NCBI GenBank assembly: GCA_002315255.1 | Contig: DCGM01000045.1 | Location: 1 to 12,873, forward strand | Source of the DNA: Lachnospiraceae bacterium UBA1778 | GTDB taxonomy: Bacteria > Bacillota > Clostridia > Lachnospirales > Lachnospiraceae | Reading direction: 5' to 3' | DNA: 12,873 nt | In this document: positions 6,349 through 12,873 of the stretch, one piece after another | Numbering within the stretch: position 1 is the stretch's first letter | How the letters are laid out: each line of letters starts with the position of its first letter | Notes under the pieces: generated by a model | Databases searched by the model: none | What the model was told of the DNA's origin: nothing | What the model saw: only the letters and a program-made list of their open reading frames with translations | Program-made: the position numbers and the translations under genes

Positions 6349-7374
6349 TTATCGGATAAACATCGCATCGCCGAAGGAGAAGAAACGATAGCGCTCCTTC
6401 ACGGCTTCCTCGTAGGCCGCGAGCACATGCTCCCGTCCCGCCAATGCGCTGACCAGCATGATCAGCGTCGACTTCGGCAGATGGAAGTTTGTGATCAGCG
6501 CGTCCAATACTTTAAACTTATAACCCGGATAAATGAAAATCTCCGTGTTGCCGCTGCACGCTTTCAGCGTGCCGTCCGCCGCTGCCGCAGATTCGACGGT
6601 GCGGCAGGAGGTTGTTCCGACACAGACGACGCGTCCGCCGTTTTTCTTCGTCTCATTGATGATGCGGGCGGCTTCTTCCGTAATGATATAGTATTCCGAA
6701 TGCATCTGATGGTTTTCGACCGTTTCCTCCTTCACCGGGCGGAATGTGCCTAACCCGACATGGAGCGTGACCTCAGCAATGCGGATCCCCTTCGCGCGGA
6801 TTTTTTCGAGAAGCTCCGGCGTAAAGTGGAGGCCGGCCGTCGGGGCTGCCGCAGAGCCTTCATATTTCGCATAAACCGTCTGATAGCGGTTCTTGTCCTG
6901 AAGCTTGTGCGTGATATACGGCGGAAGCGGCATCTCGCCGAGACGGTCGAGAATTTCCTCAAAAATGCCGTCGTAATGGAACTGGATCAGCCGGTCGCCC
7001 TCTTCCACGATACCGGTTACCGTCGCCGTCAGAAGCCCGTCGCCGAAGACCAGTTCTGTTCCGATTCTGCACTTTTTCCCCGGACGGACGAGCGTCTCCC
7101 AGACGTCATCTTCTTTCCGTTTTAAAAGCAGCACTTCAATCTGCGCGCCGGTATCCTTTTTTACGCCGTAAAGCCGCGCCGGGATGACCTTCGTATTATT
7201 GATGACGAGACAGTCTTCCGGGTTCAGCTGGTCCAGAATATCCGTAAATACCTGATGCCCGATCTCCCCCGTTTCTTTATCTAAAACCATCAGCCGTGAC
7301 GAAGACCGGTCTTCCAGCGGGTCCTGTGCGATCAGTTCTTCCGGCAGTTCATAATCAAAATCTCTTACTTCCAT
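6349..7374 (-). CDS. queA: S-adenosylmethionine:tRNA ribosyltransferase-isomerase
   Basis: Transfers and isomerises the ribosyl part of S-adenosylmethionine onto 7-aminomethyl-7-deazaguanine at tRNA position 34, making epoxyqueuosine. The 341 residues match the family length. Characteristic segments are FDYELPEELIAQDPLEDR at the N-terminus, VINNTKVIPARLYG (about 58-71), MPLPPYI (about 148-154), GSAAAPTAGLHFT, TLHVGLGTFRPV, and the C-terminal ALITNFHLPKSTLIMLVSAL. The start at 7374 is preceded by AAGGA and by its own promoter at 7433-7462. It heads a tight operon with the rluF-like gene and ligA. No other queuosine gene is in the window. Confidence 0.97.
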   Translation of the reverse strand: MEVRDFDYELPEELIAQDPLEDRSSSRLMVLDKETGEIGHQVFTDILDQLNPEDCLVINNTKVIPARLYGVKKDTGAQIEVLLLKRKEDDVWETLVRPGKKCRIGTELVFGDGLLTATVTGIVEEGDRLIQFHYDGIFEEILDRLGEMPLPPYITHKLQDKNRYQTVYAKYEGSAAAPTAGLHFTPELLEKIRAKGIRIAEVTLHVGLGTFRPVKEETVENHQMHSEYYIITEEAARIINETKKNGGRVVCVGTTSCRTVESAAAADGTLKACSGNTEIFIYPGYKFKVLDALITNFHLPKSTLIMLVSALAGREHVLAAYEEAVKERYRFFSFGDAMFIR

Positions 7375-7432
7375 CTTTCCCGTCCTTCTTCTATGCTTTC
7401 CATCTGCACTCTGCAGACTTCCAGCTTCTCGT

Positions 7433-7462
7433 ATTCTACCATAACCGGCCCTTGTTTTGCAA
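7433..7462 (-). promoter_or_regulatory. Predicted promoter of queA-rluF-ligA
   Basis: On the minus strand, -35 TTGCAA (7457-7462), an 18-bp spacer and -10 TAGAAT (7433-7438) predict a start near 7426. A consensus DnaA-box sequence (7467-7475) begins four bases upstream of the -35, so DnaA binding there could influence this promoter. Confidence 0.55.
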
Positions 7463-7466
7463 TTTT

Positions 7467-7677
7467 TTATTCACAAATTACATCTCTTTCATCGGCCCGA
7501 AAAAAGTCTTGTTTTTGCTTGATTTTTGTGTGAAAATCCCTTCTCGTGTTCACATTTTCCACAGTATTCCACAACCTTCTGTTAACTCTGTGAATATTTT
7601 GTGAACGCTGAAACCCTTGATTTTACTACATTCTCGAACAATGTGTTTTTTTATGCACATTGTCCACACAATCCACA
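7467..7677. promoter_or_regulatory. Cluster of DnaA-box-like 9-mers
   Basis: Compared with TTATNCACA, two sites match exactly: TTATTCACA (7467-7475) and TTATGCACA (7651-7659). ATATTCACA on the minus strand (7589-7597) differs at one base. TTTTCCACA (7555-7563) and TTGTCCACA (7660-7668) differ at one base. Weaker sites (two mismatches) are at 7529-7537 (minus), 7546-7554, 7565-7573 and 7669-7677. Two triads run head to tail: 7546-7573 (second gap 1 bp) and 7651-7677 (no gaps). The region is AT-rich and lies between divergent queA and dnaD-like genes. It could control the dnaD-dnaC operon, titrate DnaA or, less likely, be an origin. The sites are visible; the function is inferred. It fills most of the 443-base gap 7375-7817. 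Confidence 0.6.
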
Positions 7678-7711
7678 TCGAGTTATCATTTTTAGCGGTC
7701 TTCTGCGCCCC

Positions 7712-7739
7712 TTTTCTTTTGCTTTTTTTGTGTTATTAT
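7712..7739 (+). promoter_or_regulatory. Possible promoter of the dnaD-like operon
   Basis: An extended -10, TG-T-TATTAT (7731-7739), with a weak -35 (TTTTCT, 7712-7717) 16 bp upstream. A second candidate -10, TATAAA (7747-7752), has no clear -35. Either would give a leader of about 60-75 nt and place the DnaA-like sites just upstream. Confidence 0.35.
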
Positions 7740-7817
7740 TGTCTCGTATAAAGGAAAACGCAATATGGAAAACGTCCTGTTTTTCCGTACTCTTTTCAGA
7801 ATTGCTGAGGATTATTT

Positions 7818-8900
7818 ATGAGGAAACTTTTACTGCGGACAAATTCAGATAACGCATTTGTGTCCCTTCCGGTCGAGTTTATCGATCTCTATATGCCGGA
7901 GGCTTCTGCGGAGGCGCTTAAAGTCTACCTTTATCTTCAGCGTGCAGTGCTGGATCCGTCTCTTATCCTGTCCGTTCAGGATCTTTCTGACCTTTTTGAC
8001 GAGACGCCGAAGAAGATTCACCAGGCACTGGCTTATTGGGAGCAGCAGGGTCTGCTTTCTTTAATTTATGATGATGACGAGATTACCGGCATCACATTGC
8101 TTCCGGTGGTCCGCCGCACCGATGCGGCGAAGTCTGCTCCGGCAGCTCCGGCGGAAATCCAGCCGGTTCCTGTGACACGGGCTTCCGTCCAGCCGGTTTC
8201 GGTGGCACAGCCGGAGGTTCAGCCGGTTACGGCGGCTTCCGCGAAAGCACCGGTAAAATCTGCGGGGGATGCGCCGGCGGTCGATCTGACCGCACTTCTT
8301 CAGGAAACCGCATTCTGCGATCTTTTAAGCCTCGCAGAGGTTTATCTGGGCCATATGCTTTCCGCTCGTGAAAAAGATACGCTTGCAACCTGCTATGTGC
8401 GCCTTTGGAAAGATTCCGCACTTTGCGAATATCTGATTGAAACCTGCATCGAGGGCGGCCATGCTTCCGTTTCTTATATGCAGAAAGTCGCGGAGGGCTG
8501 GCAGAAAAAGGGGCTCATGTCGAAAGAAGACGTCGAGGCCTTTGCACCGATCCGTAATAAAACCGTCTACTCCGTTATGAAAGAACTCGGCTTAAGCAGC
8601 CGTGAGCCGGCGCCGGAAGAAGAGACCATGATTCTCGGCTGGGCGTCAAAGTATGACCTGGAAGTCATCAAGGAAGCCTGCCGCCGTACGATTGCGCAGA
8701 TTCATCAGCCGAACTTCAATTATGTCGCGGGAATCCTGAAGAGCTGGAGCTCCCAGTCCCCTTCTGTGACAGCTGAAATGATTGCGGTGGCGGATAAAGA
8801 GCACGCCGAAAAGACTAAAAACACGACTCCGGTCCGGAAGAATGCGTTCAATTCCATCGACCAGCGCAATACGGACTATGACAGCCTGCTGGCTAACTGA
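7818..8900 (+). CDS. DnaD/DnaB-like primosome (replication initiation) protein
   Basis: Expected to work with DnaA and the helicase loader to place replicative helicase at origins or restarted forks. The N-terminus (about 1-95) looks like a winged-helix domain (VYLYLQRAV, LSDLFDETPKKIHQALAYWE). A Pro/Ala/Val-rich linker (about 103-155) carries three spaced QPV motifs. Two DnaD-type helical domains follow (about 157-240 and 248-315); the second ends NYVAGILKSW, fitting the YxxxIxxxW signature of the family. Its 360 residues are longer than B. subtilis DnaD, partly because of the linker and the doubled domain. The ATG at 7818 has GAGGA about seven bases upstream. The helicase-loader gene follows after 23 bases, which supports the assignment. 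The symbol is left open because dnaB-like and dnaD-like members are hard to separate. Confidence 0.85.
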   Translation: MRKLLLRTNSDNAFVSLPVEFIDLYMPEASAEALKVYLYLQRAVLDPSLILSVQDLSDLFDETPKKIHQALAYWEQQGLLSLIYDDDEITGITLLPVVRRTDAAKSAPAAPAEIQPVPVTRASVQPVSVAQPEVQPVTAASAKAPVKSAGDAPAVDLTALLQETAFCDLLSLAEVYLGHMLSAREKDTLATCYVRLWKDSALCEYLIETCIEGGHASVSYMQKVAEGWQKKGLMSKEDVEAFAPIRNKTVYSVMKELGLSSREPAPEEETMILGWASKYDLEVIKEACRRTIAQIHQPNFNYVAGILKSWSSQSPSVTAEMIAVADKEHAEKTKNTTPVRKNAFNSIDQRNTDYDSLLAN

Positions 8901-8923
8901 TCGGGCAGAAAACGGGTGAACCT

Positions 8924-9913
8924 ATGAATCTCACAAACGCTCAATATGAAGCCCTGAAACGGGTTTATGAAGACCGGCAGTTCGCTGAAGCGCGCGCGTT
9001 GAAGGAACGGAAGGACGCTCTTTATACGCGCTATCCGCTGTTGCTCCGCTATCAGGACGAACTGACTAAAAATGCTGCGGCCCGCGCCCGCGCCCGCATC
9101 CTGCACGACGATCTGACCGCTGCGGAGCTGGACCTTCAGGCGAACAGCTTAAAATCTGCACGCGAAGATTATATTTCCGAACAAGGGATTGACATATCCG
9201 TTCTTCAGCCGCATTATATCTGTGCGGACTGTCAGGATACCGGCTATGCGAACGGGACGAAATGTCATTGCTTCGTCCGTCAGGAGATTGATCTTCTGTA
9301 TCAGCAGAGCCATCTGTCGAAGACGCTGAGTGACGAAAATTTCTCGAAAATCGATTATTCCCTTTATGATAAGGCACCCGGCACCGCGGGCCGTTCCCAG
9401 CTCGATGTGATGCGTGAGGTTATCGGCCGCTGCCGCGATTATGTCGATTCTTTCGACGAAGCGCACGGAAATATCCTTTTCTACGGCCGCTCCGGCCTCG
9501 GAAAGACGTTCCTTTCGAACTGTATCGCGAAGGAGCTTTTAGATTCGTGCCATTCCGTCGTTTATTTTTCTGCCGTTTCGCTCTTTGAGCTTTTCTCCGC
9601 GCAGGCATCCTTCCAGGAGGAAGAGCCGCACCGTCAGGACGACGATCCGCTTTACACGTGCGATCTTCTCATCATTGATGATTTAGGGACGGAAACGCCG
9701 AACGCTTACACGCTCGGGAAGTTCTTCTCTCTGATCAATGACCGCCTCCTCCGTTCGGAGAGCACGCTGATTTCGACGAATCTTACCCTGAACCAGCTTT
9801 CCGACCGTTATACGGAGCGCACCGCTTCCCGTATTATCGGCTCCTATGAGCGGATTCATCTCGACGGCCAGGATTTGCGGCTGGCGAAAAAGCTCCGCGA
9901 AATCGGGAAGTAA
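8924..9913 (+). CDS. dnaC: DnaC/DnaI-family AAA+ helicase loader
   Basis: ATPase that loads the replicative helicase onto single-stranded DNA. The helical N-terminal region is followed by a four-cysteine motif (C100, C103, C114, C116: YICADCQDTGYANGTKCHCF) that probably binds zinc, as in DnaI. The AAA+ core has Walker A GRSGLGKT (188-195), Walker B LLIIDD (248-253), a sensor I Asn in ISTN (about 286) and arginines in YTERTASR (299, 303) where the Arg finger is expected. The 329 residues are normal for clostridial DnaC/DnaI. The start at 8924 has GGTGA upstream and lies 23 bases after the dnaD-like stop, so the two form a replication-initiation operon. In B. subtilis naming the functional equivalent is dnaI. 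Confidence 0.92.
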   Translation: MNLTNAQYEALKRVYEDRQFAEARALKERKDALYTRYPLLLRYQDELTKNAAARARARILHDDLTAAELDLQANSLKSAREDYISEQGIDISVLQPHYICADCQDTGYANGTKCHCFVRQEIDLLYQQSHLSKTLSDENFSKIDYSLYDKAPGTAGRSQLDVMREVIGRCRDYVDSFDEAHGNILFYGRSGLGKTFLSNCIAKELLDSCHSVVYFSAVSLFELFSAQASFQEEEPHRQDDDPLYTCDLLIIDDLGTETPNAYTLGKFFSLINDRLLRSESTLISTNLTLNQLSDRYTERTASRIIGSYERIHLDGQDLRLAKKLREIGK

Positions 9914-9927
9914 CGGCCGGTTTACCT

Positions 9928-9956
9928 TTGAACCTACAATTGTAGCGCAGTATCTA
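9928..9956 (+). promoter_or_regulatory. Possible prs promoter with palindrome in the spacer
   Basis: TTGAAC (9928-9933), 17 bp, TATCTA (9951-9956). The spacer begins with CTACAATTGTAG (9934-9945), a perfect 12-bp palindrome that could be an operator. Caution: the start implied by this -10 (about 9963) falls on the ribosome binding site. TACAAT (9935-9940) inside the palindrome is an alternative -10 but lacks a -35. prs may simply be cotranscribed with dnaC, whose stop is 61 bases upstream. Confidence 0.3.
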
Positions 9957-9974
9957 TAGAGTAAGGAGATTTTT

Positions 9975-11147
9975 ATGGCTGACATCAAACTGCAGACGAT
10001 CCCGGTAGGGCAATTAGGCATCATCGCAATGAAGAACATCGAACCGCTCGCGCAGAAAGTCGATTCTTACATTGCTACCTGGCGTAAAGAACGCGAACAG
10101 ACGGAAGACGCGAACGCGCTTCATTTCCGCGGTTATCAGCGCGACAGCTATCTCGTCGCTGCATCAAACCCGCGTTTCGGCTCCGGCGAAGGAAAAGGAC
10201 AGATTAAGGATTCTGTCCGTGGCGATGATATTTATATCATGGTCGACGTGCTGAATTATTCCCTGACCTATAAGCTTTGCGGCAATATTAACCATATGTC
10301 TCCGGATGATCACTATCAGGATCTGAAGCGGATCATCGGCGCCATCCAGGGAAAGGCAAACCGTATCAATGTGATCATGCCGTTCCTTTACGAGAGCCGC
10401 CAGCACCGCCGCACCGCCCGCGAATCATTGGACTGCGCTGCTATGCTACAGGAACTGACAGCGTTAGGCGTTTCGAATATCATTACATTTGATGCGCATG
10501 ATCCGCGCGTTCAGAATGCTATTCCGGAGAGCGGCTTTGAAAGCATCTCTTGCACGTATCAGTTCATTAAGGCGATGATTAAGAATGTCCCCGATCTGAA
10601 GCTTGATTCCGACCACATGATGGTCATCAGCCCGGATGAAGGCGGAATGGGCCGCGCAGTTACCTTCGGTAACTATATCGGGCTCGATGTCGGTACTTTC
10701 TACAAGCGTCGTGATTATTCCCGTATCGAAGACGGAAAGAACCCGATTGTGGCGCATGAGTACCTCGGCCGCGACCTGAACGGAAAAGACGTTCTGATTG
10801 TCGACGATATGATTTCCTCCGGCGATTCGATGATTGAAGTCGCGCAGGAGTTAAAGAAGCGCAATGCGAACCGCGTCTTCGTCGCAGCGACCTTCGGTCT
10901 TTTCACCAACGGCGTTGAGAAGTTCGACAAGGCACACGACAGCGGCCTGATTGATTATGTTTTCACCACAAACCTGACCTATCAGAAGCCCGAACTCTTT
11001 GATCGTGATTATTATGTCAGCGTCGATCTTTCAAAGTATATCGCATTGATTATCGACAGCTTAAACCACAATCTGTCTCTTTCGGATTATCTGAACCCGG
11101 TCGACCGTATCCGCCGGATTCTCGAGAAACACCGGAATCAGGAGTAA
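9975..11147 (+). CDS. prs: Ribose-phosphate pyrophosphokinase (PRPP synthase)
   Basis: Makes phosphoribosyl pyrophosphate from ribose 5-phosphate and ATP for nucleotide, NAD, histidine and tryptophan synthesis. Visible segments are MPFLYESRQHRRTARESLD (135-153, the RQ-rich ATP-binding region), ITFDAHDPRVQNA (170-182), SPDEGGMGRA (219-228), FYKRRDYSRI (242-251) and the PRPP-binding loop VLIVDDMISSGDS (273-285). The 390 residues exceed the classical form of about 315, with extra sequence at both ends. The loop reads DDMISSGDS rather than the classical DDIIDTAGT, so this is a divergent subgroup, though the KRR and VDD residues are kept. The start at 9975 follows TAAGGAG (9962-9968) by six bases. 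It closes the plus-strand unit ending at the terminator at 11209-11239. Confidence 0.9.
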   Translation: MADIKLQTIPVGQLGIIAMKNIEPLAQKVDSYIATWRKEREQTEDANALHFRGYQRDSYLVAASNPRFGSGEGKGQIKDSVRGDDIYIMVDVLNYSLTYKLCGNINHMSPDDHYQDLKRIIGAIQGKANRINVIMPFLYESRQHRRTARESLDCAAMLQELTALGVSNIITFDAHDPRVQNAIPESGFESISCTYQFIKAMIKNVPDLKLDSDHMMVISPDEGGMGRAVTFGNYIGLDVGTFYKRRDYSRIEDGKNPIVAHEYLGRDLNGKDVLIVDDMISSGDSMIEVAQELKKRNANRVFVAATFGLFTNGVEKFDKAHDSGLIDYVFTTNLTYQKPELFDRDYYVSVDLSKYIALIIDSLNHNLSLSDYLNPVDRIRRILEKHRNQE

Positions 11148-11208
11148 TCCGTTATGTTATTAAAGCTCCGGCTTGAGGGTTGATCCCCTCCCGGTTCTGC
11201 TTATATCG

Positions 11209-11239
11209 AAAAGGCCTCGCGAAACCCGCGAGGTCTTTT
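11209..11239. terminator. Bidirectional intrinsic terminator between prs and trmL
   Basis: AAAAGGCCTCGCG (11209-11221), loop AAACC, CGCGAGGTCTTTT (11227-11239): a 13-bp stem with one G-U pair on the plus strand and T runs at both ends. It ends rightward transcription from prs and leftward transcription from trmL. A second, bulged GC-rich hairpin (about 11168-11193, GAGGG/CCCTC core) precedes it on the prs side. Confidence 0.88.
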
Positions 11240-11273
11240 CAGTTTCTTGTTTCTTTCGCTTTTCTATTGTTTC

Positions 11274-11768
11274 TTATTCTTTCCACTGCAGGCGGTGCAG
11301 TTCCCCAAACTCCTGCATCCCGCAAAAATGGTTCTGACGAAGCGCTTCATACAGGATAATCGCAACGGAGTTTGCGAGGTTCAGCGAGCGGATTGATTCA
11401 TTCATCGGAATCCGGATGCAATCCTTCTCGTAATCAACTAAAATCTCCTCCGGGATTCCTGCGCTCTCTTTTCCGAACATGATAAAGTCGTTCGGCCCAT
11501 AGTTTACCGCATCATACGTCTGATGCGCCTTCGTGGTCGCCATATAAACATGCGCGCCCGGGTTCTTTTGGAGGAAGTCCTCGAAGTCATCATAAATATG
11601 GACGTCGAGCTCCGGCCAATAATCCATCCCGGCCCGCTTCAAATAATAATCATTCAAAGAAAATCCTAACGGGCGGATCAGATGCAGCGTCGTCCCTGTC
11701 GCGAGGCAGGTCCGCCCGATATTGCCGGTATTCGACGGAATCTCCGGCTCATGTAATACAATATTCAT
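11274..11768 (-). CDS. trmL: tRNA (cytidine/uridine-34 2'-O)-methyltransferase TrmL
   Basis: SPOUT-fold enzyme that methylates the 2'-OH of the wobble nucleotide in certain tRNA-Leu species, using S-adenosylmethionine. The 164 residues fit the family (about 150-160). Motifs are EPEIPSNTGNIGRTC (8-22), HLIRPLGFSLND (29-40), MFGKESAGIPEEIL (about 97-110) and the knot segment IRIPMNESIRSLNLANSVAI (about 118-137). The start at 11768 follows AAAAAGG by seven bases. The upstream AIR-like gene ends 53 bases before, so trmL is probably the last gene of the leftward nth unit. Confidence 0.95.
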   Translation of the reverse strand: MNIVLHEPEIPSNTGNIGRTCLATGTTLHLIRPLGFSLNDYYLKRAGMDYWPELDVHIYDDFEDFLQKNPGAHVYMATTKAHQTYDAVNYGPNDFIMFGKESAGIPEEILVDYEKDCIRIPMNESIRSLNLANSVAIILYEALRQNHFCGMQEFGELHRLQWKE

Positions 11769-11821
11769 ATCAATGCCTTTTTGCAGTCATCTCGATGCGC
11801 GGGTTTCTTGCTTTTTACGAA

Positions 11822-12379
11822 TCACTCCGCGCTGTTTTTACACTTTCTCGGCCGGTTCAGGAAGCGTTCCTCTTCGCCGCGTAGAAGGACTTTCTTTCGG
11901 TCGTTCGTCAGATACCCGATCCGGGCCGACGGAATCCCTTCCGCATCGAATCGTGCTTTCCATTCCGCGCCATTTTCCGTGACCAATAAAATGCAGCCCT
12001 CTGACGAAATCTCGTATGGGTCTTCCTCCAGTGCATTGCAGATCTCGACAGTCTCCTGAAGGATCGGAATCGCCTGAAACTCAACGCGGAATCCAGTGCC
12101 GAAATCTGACGAAAGCGCCCAGAGTCCCTGGAAAATGCTCCCATCGAGCGTTTTCACCCATAATGGACTAAAAAGCCTCTCGCCCTCTCTGTCAGAACCG
12201 CTTCCAAAGATACAGGCAAGCGCTTTTTCCCTCATTAAGGCCGCGCTCTCCGCCGCTCGCGAGAAACCCTTCAGATACGCCTTCGAAAAGCGCTTTTCCA
12301 GCTCTTCACGGTTCGCTTTCAGGAGCATTTCCGCGCCAGCTGTTCCGGCATAATTCACCATCAAAATCTCACGGCTCAT
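11822..12379 (-). CDS. AIR-synthase/HypE-like C-terminal domain protein, lacks N-terminal half
   Basis: The 185 residues align by eye with only the C-terminal half of the AIR synthase-related (HypE/PurM-like) proteins found in Clostridia. Matching stretches are EILMVNYAGTAGAEML at the start, GSIFQGLWALSSDFGTGF (about 80-97), IPILQETVEICNALEEDPYE (about 103-122) and SSEGCILLVTENG. The N-terminal domain of such proteins, which binds ATP and metal, is absent. A conserved HD-containing stretch before GSIF reads VKTLDGSIF here. The start at 12379 has only a weak GAGAG site and lies 8 bases after the preceding stop, so translation may be coupled. It could be an independent single-domain protein or the remnant of a full-length gene. 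The frame is open with no stop or frameshift. Function unknown; family call by resemblance. Confidence 0.6.
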   Translation of the reverse strand: MSREILMVNYAGTAGAEMLLKANREELEKRFSKAYLKGFSRAAESAALMREKALACIFGSGSDREGERLFSPLWVKTLDGSIFQGLWALSSDFGTGFRVEFQAIPILQETVEICNALEEDPYEISSEGCILLVTENGAEWKARFDAEGIPSARIGYLTNDRKKVLLRGEEERFLNRPRKCKNSAE

Positions 12380-12387
12380 AGCAGCTC

Positions 12388-12558
12388 TCAGTTATCACTC
12401 TGTGTGCTCGTGGTCTGCGTGGCCGAAACGCCCGGAATACTCGTGAAAATAGCACCAATCACCATCGACATGATCATCGACGCCACGATGACGATGACGA
12501 CGATTGCTGCAATTCTCTTTCGGATTTTTCCTTTTTCACCTGTAAACCAGTGATTCAT
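12388..12558 (-). CDS. 56-residue single-pass membrane protein
   Basis: I do not recognise the family. A basic N-terminus (MNHWFTGEKGKIRKR, 1-15) precedes one hydrophobic helix (about 16-40, IAAIVVIVIVASMIMSMVIG) and a Ser/Thr/Gln-rich tail (TQTTSTQSDN), suggesting the N-terminus inside and the tail outside. The chosen start at 12558 overlaps the nth stop as ATGA and follows AGGAGG by five bases, so it is probably translated by coupling to nth. A longer reading from 12597 would lie inside nth coding sequence and has no independent support. Confidence 0.75.
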   Translation of the reverse strand: MNHWFTGEKGKIRKRIAAIVVIVIVASMIMSMVIGAIFTSIPGVSATQTTSTQSDN

Positions 12559-12873
12559 TTTTCCTCCTTCGACGGACAGACATCGCCTAAAAAGCAATGC
12601 ATGCAGTCCGGCTTCCGCGCATAACAGATCGTCCGCCCCAGCGTAATAATCTGCATATTATAAAGAATCCAATGATCCTGCGGCAGGACCTCCATCAGAT
12701 CGAACTCTACCTTGACCGGATCGGTTTCTTCCGTAAGTCCCAGCTTTTTCGAAATCCTCTTTACGTGCGTATCGACTACTACGGACGGCTTTCGATAGAC
12801 ATTTCCCAGAATAACATTCGCGGTTTTCCTTCCTACGCCGGGAAGCGTCAGCAGTTCCTCCATCGTGTCCGGC
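12555..12873 (-). CDS. nth: Endonuclease III, N-terminus missing at window edge
   Basis: Base-excision-repair glycosylase/AP lyase that removes oxidised pyrimidines. The visible C-terminal 105 residues or so include the helix-hairpin-helix LPGVGRKTANVILG, with the catalytic Lys in GRKTA, VVDTHVKRISKKLGL with the catalytic Asp, and a [4Fe-4S] ligand set C-x6-C-x2-C-x5-C in CYARKPDCMHCFLGDVC. The reading frame is open to position 12873 (residues PDT precede the MEELL), so the gene continues beyond the window, and the internal Met at 12863 is not the start. The stop overlaps the ATG of the small membrane protein. Confidence 0.95.
   Translation of the reverse strand, partial: PDTMEELLTLPGVGRKTANVILGNVYRKPSVVVDTHVKRISKKLGLTEETDPVKVEFDLMEVLPQDHWILYNMQIITLGRTICYARKPDCMHCFLGDVCPSKEEK

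Noticed and set aside
7521..7538. GATTTT/AAAATC inverted repeat as a terminator for either neighbour
   Set aside because: It is a weak AT-only stem between divergent genes, with nothing transcribed toward it that needs termination.
7632..7648. Second LexA box (CGAACAATGTGTTT)
   Set aside because: Only the left half-site matches; the right half lacks GTTCG. It overlaps the DnaA-like cluster.
12558..12597. Longer 69-residue start for the small membrane protein
   Set aside because: The extra 13 residues would sit inside the nth C-terminal coding sequence. The ATG at 12558 has the strong ribosome binding site.

Overview
The window is bacterial chromosome, most likely from a Firmicute of the class Clostridia. 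Lachnospiraceae is my best guess, from protein style and not from a database search. Clues are AAGGAG/GGAGG-type ribosome binding sites, a Gram-positive LexA box (CGAAC-N4-GTTCG), a DnaD-type primosome protein paired with a DnaC/DnaI helicase loader, a YolD-like protein next to a Y-family polymerase, and a fairly GC-rich genome with AT-rich intergenic regions. Every recognisable gene is core or housekeeping. I see no insertion sequence, CRISPR array, tRNA, rRNA or phage module.

Layout. Positions 1-1148 (minus) hold most of serS, with its own promoter and a short leader. Positions 1389-3261 (minus) form an SOS damage-tolerance unit: a sigma70-type promoter with a perfect LexA box at its start site, a Y-family polymerase with a clamp-binding motif, a YolD-like small protein with a 12-bp tandem repeat in its 5' end, and a possible 21-residue ORF with a strong ribosome binding site. 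Positions 3373-7462 (minus) hold a compact operon, queA (tRNA queuosine), an rluF-like pseudouridine synthase and a divergent ligA. Its promoter lies upstream of queA, and a long folded hairpin follows ligA and probably terminates it.

Positions 7375-7817 form an AT-rich divergent intergenic region packed with DnaA-box-like 9-mers, including two head-to-tail triads. From it the plus-strand genes dnaD-like, dnaC-like and prs run rightward to a bidirectional terminator at 11209-11239. Convergent to them, nth (partial), a 56-residue membrane peptide, a protein that looks like only the C-terminal half of an AIR-synthase/HypE-like protein, and trmL run leftward from the right edge.

The window joins DNA replication and repair (DnaD, DnaC, LigA, Nth, SOS polymerase) with tRNA/rRNA modification and charging (QueA, RluF, TrmL, SerRS) and PRPP supply. 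The most interesting observation is the DnaA-box cluster between queA and the dnaD-dnaC operon, which could be a regulatory or titration site or, less likely, an origin. I did not find convincing evidence of a wholly new biological system.
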